A DNA stretch of 10,000 nucleotides from NCBI GenBank assembly GCA_009663005.1, contig CM018915.1, positions 14,258,572 through 14,268,571 of the forward strand, written 5' to 3'. The position numbers were made by a program, and so were the translations under genes. This document shows, in pieces, positions 1-8,330 of the stretch (its first letter is position 1; every line of letters begins with the position of its first letter). The notes beneath the pieces were generated by a model. The model did not search any database. It was not told where the DNA came from and saw only the letters and a program-made list of their open reading frames with translations. This DNA comes from Actinidia chinensis. Its lineage: Eukaryota > Streptophyta > Magnoliopsida > Ericales > Actinidiaceae.

Positions 1-43
1 AAAGTCAATACAGGTATTACATAGAAAATTCAACTCACATAAG

Positions 44-85
44 TTTATAAGAACAATGATAAACATAAGGCATTGTTCTTATAAA
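44..85. repeat. Perfect 15-bp dyad in satellite unit 1
   Basis: TTTATAAGAACAATG at 44-58 is the exact reverse complement of 71-85, separated by a 12-base loop. The same place in unit 5 (1780-1789 with 1804-1813) holds a perfect 10-bp dyad with different stem bases. It could extrude as a cruciform or fold in a transcript; that is inference. Confidence 0.8.
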
Positions 86-88
86 ACA

Positions 89-147
89 CCTAATTAACTT
101 GAACTTAAAATTGAACTCGGAAAAACTTCAAATTCAAGCTAATTAGG
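89..147. repeat. Second foldback in satellite unit 1
   Basis: CCTAATTAACTTGAACTT at 89-106 pairs with 130-147 at 16 of 18 positions across a 23-base loop. Related but less perfect arms appear in unit 2 (about 529-587), unit 3 (about 961-1020) and unit 4 (about 1380-1440). In unit 5 the right arm is disrupted by a run of T and C near 1860-1871. The right arm lies at the start of the ~110 bases that distinguish the long block from the short one. Confidence 0.7.
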
Positions 148-2168
148 GCTGAAAAAAAAAAATATACAAAAATTTTAAAACAACTGTAACGTACCTCAAA
201 TTTAAATGTGTGGAGACATATATTTTGGAGTAGTAATAGTTACTAGTCAAAATCATTATTCTGCAAATAAAACAATGCAAAATAGTCACTACACATTACT
301 CAAAAATTCAAGTCACCATAAGATGAAAAATGACAAGTACAAACATATGAATCGACTAATAATACTAAATAACTTGAGCTTGAAGTTGAACGCGGATAGT
401 CAATAGCATTAGTCCTCGACAAAAACAAAACAAATGCAAAACAGTCAATACATAATATTACACAAAAATTCAACTCAACAAAAGTGATATAGACAATGTA
501 CACAAACATACGGAATTGTATAATATACATTAATTAAACTTGCACCTTGAAATTGAACCGGAAAACTTCAAGTTCAAGCAATTAGGGCCAAAAAAAAACA
601 TACAAAATTTAAAATTATTGTTACGTATCTTATATTTAAAGGGTGGAAGAACATGTGTTTTTGGAAGGATTTCGTTTAAAAATCATTAATCCTCGCAAAA
701 TAAAATAAATGCAAAATATACTCCACATACTCAAAAAAGTTCAAATCAGTATAATTTGAAATTGACAAAATACAACATATGACATTGACTAGTGAATACC
801 TAATTTACTTGAGCTTGAAGTTTAACCCGATAGTCAAACAAATAGAAATTAGACTACAAAACAAAACAAATGCAAAACATTTAATACATACATTACACAC
901 AAACATTCAACTCAACATAAGGTTGATATAACAGTACAACATACATTATTGTCCTAATAAGACCTAATTAAACGTGAGTTTCAATTGATCCTGGGGAACT
1001 TCAAAGTCAAGTTAATTAGGCCGTAAAAAAATATACAAAATTTAAAACAATTGTTTACTACCTCAATATTTAAAGGTGTGGATCTGTATTTTGGGAGTAT
1101 CTTGTCAAAATATTAATCCTCACAAAATAATAATGCAATAGTCACCATACATTACTCAAAAATTCAAGTCACCATAAATTGAAATTGACAAATTAATAAC
1201 ATATGACATCGACTACTAATACCTAAATAAACTTGAGCTTGAAGTTGAACCCAATAGTCATAGCATTAGTCCTCGCAAAATAAAATAAGATGCCAAAACA
1301 GTCAATACATTAAATATTACACAAAATTCACTCAACAAAAGTTGAAGACAATGTACACCATAAGGCATGGGTCTAATAATACCTAATTAACTTGACCTTG
1401 AAATTGCCCGGGGAACTCAAGTTCAAGTCAATTCGGGCGTAAAAAAATAAAAAAATTTAAATATTGGTTCCGTACCTGAATATTTAAAGGGTGGAGACAT
1501 GTATTTTTTTGGAAGTATTTCGTCAAAATCATTGAAATCTCGCAAAATAAAATAAATGCCCAAACCGTTACTCCAATTACTCAAAAGTTCAAAAACCAGT
1601 ATTAATTTGAATTGACAAAGTACAACATATGACAATGGGACTAGTTGATACCCTAATTAACTTGAGCTTCTGAAGTGAACCCGATATCAATAGTATTAGA
1701 ACTCGCCAAAACAAAAACCAAATGCAAAAAAAGTCAATACATATTATTACACAAAAAAATTCAACTCAACATAAGTTGATATAGACAATGTACAACATAA
1801 AGTATTGTCTATAAGACCTAATTAACCTTGAAGTTTAAATTGAACCTGGGGAACTTCAATTTTTTCCCCCCCAAAAGTGTAATTAAGGCGCGTAAAAAAA
1901 ATACAAAAATTTTAAAACAATTGTTCGTACCTCAATATTTAAAGGTGTGGAGACATGTATTTTGGGAGTACTCAGTCAAAATTATTAATCCTCGCAAACA
2001 AATAAATACAAAACCTTCACTACCGACTAAAAAATTCAAGTCACATAATTTAAAATTGGCAAAGTACAATATATGATATTGACTAATAATATCTAATTAA
2101 CCTTGAACTTGAAGTTGCTCCGATATCCCCATAGCTTATTCCTCGCAAAACAAACCAAATGTCAAAAC

Positions 2169-2550
2169 AGTCAATACAGATAGTATAAACAAAAATTCAC
2201 TCAACCATAAGTTAATATAGATAAAGTATAACATAAGGCATTGTCTATCTATCTAATTAACTTCAAACTTGAGGTGAACCCGATAGGCAATAGTATTATC
2301 TCGCAAAACCATCACTATTATTACTCAAAAATTTCAAACTCAAGTCAATTATACCAGATAACTATTCAAATTTTAAATAATTTTTATGTCCTCATAATTA
2401 AAGGTGTGGAGATATGTATTTGAGAGTAATTAGACAAAAGGCGGGAGGTTTCGCAAAACAAAACAAATGTAAATAGTCACTACTCATTACTTTAAAATTT
2501 AATCAACAAATTTTGAGATAGACAAATAATAACATCCGATTTGACTAATA
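2169..2550. repeat. Rearranged terminal satellite unit
   Basis: The last unit starts normally, but the shared half runs directly into short-block tail sequence (GAACCCGATAGGCAATAG near 2276) and a short-block start (near 2308-2335). It then jumps into long-block-specific sequence (TTAAAGGTGTGGAGATATG near 2398). A further short block begins near 2476 and homology ends about 2550. This mosaic order is what unequal recombination at an array edge would leave. Confidence 0.6.
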
Positions 2551-3345
2551 TACATATCACGAATGGCTCCGCTTGCACAAGGAGAGAGTGTTTCCCGCAG
2601 GCTTCATTCGCTTCACACCTTGTACGCAGGGTAGACCAGTAGGACCCTTTATATGTAGGCATTAATCATGCGAACAGGCATATTCTAACTCAAATTCAAA
2701 GTGCAGACAAGTTAGGAGTTACCCCCATATCAGTAGTCCAGGAGAATACCATCCTTGTACTTTATGCCAATTAACTGGTGTACATGTCACGTGCGGATAC
2801 CTATAACAATAGGTACCAAGGTCATGATTTCAATAATCAACATCCTACACTACATAATAAACCTTCTACAATAAGAACATCCAAAAAAAAAAAGTTAAAA
2901 GCATACGACTTGATAGTTGTGAAATGAAATGTGTCATAGGAATGCAGTATAATATCTGATATGCATGTGTTTGTTGGTAGGCCTATATCTCGCACGCACA
3001 TGCGGCGTGGGTCCATAGTGCAAATGGGAATACTTTCACTGGTTTCGGACTACATCGATGTCCAATCGATCCGAACCCGGGTTCTCGCCGGCAGCCGAAG
3101 TCTTCAACGACATGCAGATGAAGTTTGTAAGGACGATTGAGTCGGGACGTTTGTGAATTGTACAGAGGGGGCGTCATTGAAGGTTGAGTGTGAGCATCCG
3201 CTCAACTTCTTGACTGATAATTGACACGCTATCGACGTCGATGGATCCGATAAAGATGGATAGCGTGAAGAGAGACAGTGGCCTCACCCGGGGCAAACAG
3301 CCTAGTAAGGTGCTAGCCACCCCGCGTCCCCGCCTACACCGCTAA
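2551..3345. other. Richer-GC segment without recognised gene
   Basis: Base composition changes sharply at the end of the satellite, and from about 2960 to 3345 the DNA is clearly richer in G and C than anything around it. The left part contains CACGTG (2788-2793, a G-box-like hexamer) and a 7-bp stem, TACCTAT at 2798-2804 with 2809-2815. The right part is dense in palindromes, annotated separately. The longest plus-strand reading frame starting with ATG there is 59 codons (2961-3140) and the longest minus-strand one is 64 codons (2983-3177). Neither resembles a family I know. No tRNA, 5S rRNA or organellar gene was recognised. It could be an old transposon remnant or an insertion of unknown source. 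Confidence 0.5.
3044..3267. repeat. Cluster of perfect palindromes and dyads
   Basis: Within about 225 bases lie ACATCGATGT (3052-3061), GAACCCGGGTTC (3073-3084) and ATCGACGTCGAT (3231-3242), all perfect palindromes. There are also hairpin-capable pairs: TTCGGA at 3044-3049 with 3070-3075, TGAGC at 3191-3195 with 3200-3204, GTTGAG at 3183-3188 with 3201-3206, and CACGCTATC at 3225-3233 with 3259-3267. The last pair is a perfect 9-bp dyad enclosing part of the 12-bp palindrome. No function is known to me. Confidence 0.7.
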
Positions 3346-4734
3346 ATACCCAAACATGGACAACATTACATAGTACTTACAGATTGAAAAAAGCATAAAT
3401 CATACTGGAGGAGATTTTTGTAGACACCTTAAACAAAATATTATTCATGGATTTAACTCGTCACTCGCGGTCCATAAGAGATGATTAAAAAACATAAAAC
3501 ACAACAAAGCACAAAAAGCTGATTGACATATGAGAATATCACATTTACAAGAATAATAAGATTAATAAAAATAAAATATTATAATACATAATATCAGTAC
3601 CTAAGACAAATCAAAACAACAATCGCAAAACAAATAAATAAAATAAGAGAGTCAACATAGGTTAGCAACACAGATTCAATAGAACTTGTTACTAATGCGT
3701 AGAAACAACACAAATAAATATTAAAAACACGAAGAATTAATAATTAATCTCTGGATCTATCATGTGGGACTTGCCAACATGAAGTAAGTATTTTATCATG
3801 ATCTGAAATTAAACAAAAACAAACAGACCTGAAAGAATACGTACGTAGAGTGTTAAAAGCACACATATATATACATAATACGGGAGTTATCTCATGGTTC
3901 TCACGTCTAAGGTGCAGATCCTTGTCCACACTTCGACAAGAACATGGTTAGCTCGGATGCATCAACGGCCGACGGATCCATTCGAACAATTTCCATGAGG
4001 AAGATAATTAGTTCAAAGAACATTCCATTCCATTATTAAACAGAAAACCAATAATGCGAACGATTTTCTTAGGACAAAATCTGATGCGAAGGCTCTTGAA
4101 GGTTGGAAGGCCTCTAAAATGGAGTTCAGAGATACAATGATTAGCCATAAAAGCCATTGAAAAAGAGCAGAAACAAAAATACATAAAATCATGGGACCAC
4201 AAAACCGAAACACACCCATGGAGAGATACAACAGAATCAATTGCATACCCTAAATCTTAAAATCAAGTAACAGTTACGACACCCGGAAAATTGATAGTCA
4301 TTAATCAATAAGATTCAATCAACCATCAGAAATCCGAAAAAATACAGAAACCCAATCCCAGTCAAATTTTTAAATAGTTAAAACAGATATTAGCAATGAA
4401 AGCATGTTAATTTAATCGGTACTACAATGTTCAAGATCTGAAAACAACTGAAGGGCTTGAAACAATGGTCAACTAAAAAGAAAGGAAAGAAAAACAAAAG
4501 GAAAAGACTGAAATTGAAGCAGAATAAGAAGGAAACCAACAGAGAGGAACACATGGATATATATACAACGACTGAACAGAACAATCTGAACAATTACTGG
4601 AACACAAAATCAACTACCAGAACAATTCAACACAACATAATTTACAATACCAATTGATATAAAACGAATCAAACATAAATAATTACGAAAACATTTTCAA
4701 CAATTAACACAAGAATAGCAGTGATTTCATTCTA
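3346..4734. other. AT-rich stretch, no supported gene
   Basis: I see no gene in these 1.4 kb. Reading frames of 61-77 codons exist on both strands, but they overlap one another, are low in complexity and match no family I recognise. A short minus-strand frame (about 3908-4024) includes the plausible-looking peptide MDPSAVDASELT, but it stops after 38 codons and has no visible continuation. The segment is A-rich on the plus strand toward 4450-4700, just before the CT tract. Confidence 0.5.
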
Positions 4735-4930
4735 CCGTCTCTCTTTTCGCGCATCTTCTTCTGAAAACGATTATCTCTCTCCATCTCTCCTCTTCTCTCT
4801 CTCTCTCCTCTCTCTCTCTCCCTCCGGCCTCGGATTCTCTCTCACTCTCTAAACCCTCGCTCTCTTTTTCCCCTTTCTCTCACTTTTTGTATCTCCCATT
4901 CTCTCTCTCTTCTTCTTCTCGGTTCCCATG
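4735..4930. repeat. CT-rich tract with AAACCCT
   Basis: About 200 bases are nearly pure pyrimidine on the plus strand, with CT microsatellite runs around 4765-4830 and 4890-4915. The tract includes AAACCCT at 4851-4857, which matches the core of the plant telo-box. Tracts like this often form 5' leaders or core promoter regions of plant genes, but no coding exon follows on the plus strand. The part from about 4850 to 4930 is missing from the second module copy near 6600. Confidence 0.7.
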
Positions 4931-5565
4931 CTAGATTTAATAGGCTATGTATAGACATAGACAGAGGTAGAGGCAACGAATTAATGGACTGGCCAGCCTG
5001 CCCCAACTTCGATTATTAACTGTTTTGCCCTCTCTCTCTCTCCTCTCGCTATATTTATAGGTATGGGCTATTTATAGGCTATATTTTATTAGCTATTTTT
5101 TTTTGACAAAATAATTAAAAAAATACTCTTTGAGAGCATTTTAATGATTCATGCTAATCATAAAAAACATAGCTCAATTTGACGTAGGGGTTTTTTTATA
5201 GATTTTTTCACTGCTTGTTTTGTTATATTTTATAATATTAATAATCACAATACTGTATAAAATTAACTTATTTAATTTTATTTAATACATTCATTTTTGA
5301 TATAAATTAAGTTATGAAACAACACTGAGTCCAGTTTAAACTTTCAAAAATGCTTTTTTATTTTTTCTTGTGGATTATTCTTGTTTTTAGTGAATTTTTT
5401 TTCTATTTGACCATTTTTTTATTTTTTCATTTGTATAGAGAAATTAATTTAAAAAATATAAAAATAAATTATACTGAACAGAATCACTAAAGATGTTATC
5501 TTTAGTATTTTCTTGTAATACATTTCTTCTTAAATCTTATTGTTTTTTCATAAATCAAATATTTG
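4811..5565 (+). repeat. Duplicated module, copy 1
   Basis: This is the first copy of a module repeated at 6563-7215. The clearest shared stretches are CTCCCTCCGG followed by GATTCTCTCTCACT, then ATGGACTGGCCA (from 4984), ATTATTAACTGTTTTGCCC, CTATATTTATAGGTATGGGC, TTTGAGAGCATTTTA and ACATAGCTCAATTTGAC. Weaker colinear similarity continues through TTTTTAGTGA and ATCACTAA to AAATCAAATATTT near 5560. Copy 1 carries about 80 bases (4850-4930) not present in copy 2. The module has no long open frame. It may be a transposon fragment or a duplicated gene-flanking segment. Confidence 0.82.
5486..5506. repeat. 21-base perfect hairpin
   Basis: ACTAAAGAT at 5486-5494 pairs perfectly with 5498-5506 across a GTT loop. 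The matching place in the second module copy (about 7141-7150) keeps only ATCACTAAG and lacks the right arm, so the hairpin is specific to copy 1. It could be a small local palindrome or the trace of an excised element. Confidence 0.6.
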
Positions 5566-6400
5566 GGGAAAAGGTACTCACTCTACTAATAAAACAATCT
5601 AAACATTAACTAGTTTATTCCAACAGATTCGGTTGACAGTGGTCTCTCACCGTATGTGAGAATAGTTTTTTTTCTTCACAACCAATAGAAATTGCAGTGG
5701 GGTCCATATAAAATAAGGGAACAGTTGGCTTATGTTTTTTAAAATCAATAATACACGAAAATACATTTTATGAAACAACCTATTAAAATGACTTATTTTT
5801 ACCTTTAGTGTTTTTTTAAATTAGATGAACTTTTAACATTTTTTGACTCCTAGTAATAAGAATCAAAAATTATAATTTTGATCCAATAATAATCAAAAAT
5901 CAAGAAACATCAAAAATCAAAATTAAAACCATTAATCTCTATTAAAAAATACTCCCACGGGAGATTTAGGCTCGTTTGGTATGCTTAAAAGCCCAAATTT
6001 TTTTTAGTTTACTACACAACAAAAATTTAATATTTTGGTTATTTTTTTGCTTGGGGTGGTTTTAACTTTAGCTAAATTAAGCAAAAAAAATAAAAAAGCA
6101 AAAAAGTCAACTCCAATTTACGTTTTTTGCTTATTTTAAGCCAAAAACTAAAAAAACAAGCAAAAAAAGTGATGCAAACACATCCTTAAGCTCATTTTAA
6201 ATTAAAATAATTTTCCGTTAGCTATTTTTTATAGAGGTATTTGCTAAAAAAATCATATTATATCATCAACTAACGTGTGGTTTAGTTTCACAAATTGGAA
6301 ATATTTATATTTTCAAACAAGAAACACAACATGAAAAGTTCAATTTTTTTACAGCTATCGCGAATCAGGGAAGGGGCCTCAAAACGGAGAAAAAATATTT
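5566..6400. other. Copy-1-specific insert (~0.83 kb)
   Basis: Here the two modules lose colinearity. In copy 2 the sequence after AAATCAAATACT reaches the next shared block within about 30 bases, while copy 1 has about 835 extra bases. The insert contains a small hairpin (TCTCAC at 5645-5650 with 5656-5661), simple AT-rich sequence, and the foldback element at 5974-6185. No gene is visible. It could equally be ancestral sequence deleted from copy 2. I found no clean terminal repeats for the whole insert. Confidence 0.5.
5974..6185. mobile_element. Candidate foldback MITE (hAT-like size)
   Basis: This 212-base segment is flanked by TTAGGCTC (5966-5973) and TTAAGCTC (6186-6193), which match at 7 of 8 positions like an 8-bp target-site duplication. 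The ends share GTTTG in inverted orientation (GTTTGGTATGC at the left, TGCAAAC near the right). Internally, TTTTTTTAGTTT at 5999-6010 is the exact reverse complement of 6145-6156. TTAAGC and GCTTA motifs recur in both orientations. Ends of this style and 8-bp duplications are common in plant hAT-derived MITEs. The terminal repeats are imperfect, so the call is tentative. Confidence 0.4.
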
Positions 6401-6540
6401 AGCTTATTTAGTGTTTGAATTTTTTTTATTATTGGATCCTTTTTTGAGTAAACAATAAAAGAACTCTTTTTAATAAAAAATATTGGTAGTAAGTTGTCTG
6501 AAAGTTGTAATCATAATTTAAACATTTTTTATTTCTCTCT
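6401..6540 (+). repeat. Module-end repeat, copy 1
   Basis: The stretch TGAATTTTTTTTATTATTGG followed by ATCC, then AAAGAACTC and TAATCATAATTTAAACATTT, recurs at 7240-7390 in the same orientation with small indels. It directly abuts the CT-rich start of the second module at about 6533. This fits tandem duplication of a unit that begins with the CT tract and ends with this block. Confidence 0.82.
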
Positions 6541-6562
6541 CTAGAATCTCTCTCCCAGCTGG

Positions 6563-7215
6563 CTCTCTCTCTCCCTCCGGCTCTGTGATTCTCTCTCACT
6601 GTATAGGCATAGGCTATATTTATAGGCATATGTATAGGCATAGGCAACGGGATTATGGACTGGCCAACCTGGCCCCAACACCGAATTATTAACTGTTTTG
6701 CCCCTCCATCCCTCTCTCCCTCCTCCCTCTCCCTCTCTCTCTTTCTCTCTCTCTCTCAAGCTATATTTATAGGTATGGGCATATTTATTAGCTGTTTTTG
6801 TGGCAAAATAAATAAAAAAAATACTCATTTGAGAGCATTTTATTATTCATGCTAATAGAAAAAACATAGCTCAATTTGACTTTTTTTTTAGATTTTCTAA
6901 CTGCTTTGTTTTTTTACTTTTTTATATATATAATATATTTTTTATACCATTTGATCAAAAAATTATACTTTCTTAATTCCTTTATAACGAAATGAGTCTG
7001 AAACATTACAAAAATCATCTAATTTAAAAAAAAATTAATCCATTTTAATTAAAAATATTTTTTAACGCCATAAATTAACCTATTTTTGGTTTTAGTGATT
7101 TTGTTTTTCATTTGAACAAAAAATAAGATTTGCAATTAATATCACTAAGAAAAACTGGTAAAAACATAAAATTTGGAATGCAAATAAAATAATAATCAGA
7201 AAACCAAATCAAATA
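6563..7215 (+). repeat. Duplicated module, copy 2
   Basis: This is the second copy of the 4811-5565 module, about 1.75 kb downstream in direct orientation. It shows the same order: CT tract, TATAGGC-type short repeats (6602-6650), ATGGACTGGCCAACCTGG (from 6655), ATTATTAACTGTTTTGCCCC, a CT run, CTATATTTATAGGTATGGGC, TTTGAGAGCATTTTA and ACATAGCTCAATTTGAC (ending about 6880). The second CT run (6703-6757) is longer than in copy 1. Reading frames of 66-95 codons here are low-complexity and not believed to be genes. Confidence 0.82.
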
Positions 7216-7239
7216 CTAAAATTCTTGCTTATAATTTTG

Positions 7240-7390
7240 GCTGATTTATTTTTGAATTTTTTTTATTATTGGATCCGTTTTGAAAGTTTACGAAACAATG
7301 AAAGAACTCATCTTTGTAAAAAATATTTTTAAAATTTTTAGTGAATTTTTGAAAATTTAATCATAATTTAAACATTTTTACTTTTTCTCT
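7240..7390 (+). repeat. Module-end repeat, copy 2
   Basis: This matches 6401-6540 in order and orientation, including TATTATTGGATCC, AAAGAACTC and TAATCATAATTTAAACATTT. It ends in TTTTTCTCTC, the same junction that leads into the CT tract after the first copy. Here it is followed by unrelated A-rich DNA, as if a third module had been cut off. Confidence 0.8.
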
Positions 7391-7780
7391 CATAAAAAAA
7401 AGAATACAGTAAACATTGACTTTGATTAATAATTATAAAAAAAGGGACTCACTATTACCTCCTGAAAGTGAAAAGAAATCTTCCGTGCTTGTGCGTTCAC
7501 ACTTCTGAGAACGAGATAATTTGGATATTGGAGTTTTTCTAGCTGCTGCAATGTGTTAGCATTTTTTTTTGTTTTTTTATCTTTTCTATTTTATTGCCAA
7601 CCATTTTCTAATTAAATAACCTTCTTTATCGAGATTAAATCTTTTTTATCGAGATTAAAATAATATGCCACAATAAAAAAAATAAAAAAACGTATCGAGA
7701 TTATTATTATTTTTTTGATGAATCTAATATTTTAGACATTTTATGTTATTATGAGATCAAAACTAGCTTAATTTGGTAAA
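7391..7780. other. AT-rich stretch with short triplicate motif
   Basis: I see no gene here. TTTATCGAGATTAAA occurs at 7625-7639 and again at 7645-7659, and TATCGAGATTA recurs at 7693-7703. These look like local slippage or a small tandem duplication. The rest is poly-A/T rich. Confidence 0.55.
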
Positions 7781-8030
7781 ATATATAGATAAACATAACA
7801 TCATATCAATTTTATTTAAAATTGATTTGGTTCTGAAATTGATTTATTTAAAATAGATAAAATTACTTAACATCATATCAATTTAAAATAGATAAACATG
7901 ACATCATATCAATTTTATGAAATTGATTTATTCAATTTTATTTTAAATTGATTTATTTAAAATATATAGATAAACACAATATTGGTGGATAAACATAATT
8001 TTTTGACGATTTAATTTGGTTCTGAAATTT
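7781..8030. repeat. AT-rich cluster of direct and inverted repeats
   Basis: ACATCATATCAATTT occurs three times (7798, 7870 and 7901). ATATAGATAAACA occurs at 7783 and 7964, GATTTATTTAAAATA at 7841 and 7950, and TTTGGTTCTGAAATT at 7826 and 8015. ATCAATTTTA at 7805-7814 forms a perfect inverted repeat with 7817-7826 across two bases. The pattern suggests a decayed minisatellite or nested duplications rather than one insertion. Confidence 0.7.
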
Positions 8031-8330
8031 AAAAAAATATAAGATTTGGTTTGGTCTATAATTTTATTTACAATTGAACCAATTCTAACAATGAACATTG
8101 CTATAATTTTAGTTTTCAAAGCACATCAACCGATACTACATTTCAAAATATTTTATAAGAAATTATTAAATTCTTTTACAAGGATTAATGAACCGCTCGA
8201 TTGAAATAATATCCACCATATTGTGAGAGGAGGAGGATATTACGCAACAAATATTTCATTTCTCTGCATTTTTCTATTTAAAATCGTGATATCAAAATGT
8301 TGGATTTAGAGTTATGGCATTGTGAAAAAA

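Larger units (their letters stand above)
1..2550. repeat. Tandem satellite array, ~433-bp two-block unit
   Basis: The motif AGTCAATAC or a close variant begins near 3, 443, 879, 1300, 1732 and 2169, giving periods of 440, 436, 421, 432 and 437 bp. Each period has a long block of about 261-284 bp and a short block of about 153-167 bp. The short block starts at AGTCACTAC-like sequence near 284, 717, 1140, 1565 and 2016. Both blocks share a first ~110 bp (containing CTAATTAACTTGA) and a last ~45 bp (TCCTCGCAAAA then AAATGCAAAA). The long block has about 110 extra bases containing AAAGGTGTGGAGACATGTAT. Units are diverged, with many small indels. The array enters from the left edge, so its full length is unknown. 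A centromeric, pericentromeric or subtelomeric origin is possible but cannot be told from this window. Confidence 0.92.

Noticed and set aside
1..2550. CRISPR-like array
   Set aside because: The repeats are long, diverged and contiguous, without unique spacers between short identical repeats, in a plant context.
2961..3140. 59-codon plus-strand frame in the GC island
   Set aside because: It has normal-looking residue variety but no recognised motif, no supporting context, and overlaps an equally long minus-strand frame.
2983..3177. 64-codon minus-strand frame
   Set aside because: No recognised domain. Overlap with the plus-strand frame in a palindrome-rich segment makes chance openness likely.
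3908..4024. Minus-strand peptide with MDPSAVDASELT
   Set aside because: Looks protein-like but ends after 38 codons, with no splice-supported continuation that I could see.
4008..4246. Two overlapping minus-strand frames of 64 and 77 codons
   Set aside because: They overlap in different frames, are rich in Phe, Cys and Leu as expected of the reverse of A-rich DNA, and match no family.
4390..4657. Opposite-strand frames rich in Lys or Phe
   Set aside because: Low-complexity translation of an A-rich/T-rich region, with no domain.
6429..6855. Frames of 66-95 codons across the CT tract
   Set aside because: Composed of Ser-Leu or Arg-Glu repeats from a CT/GA microsatellite.
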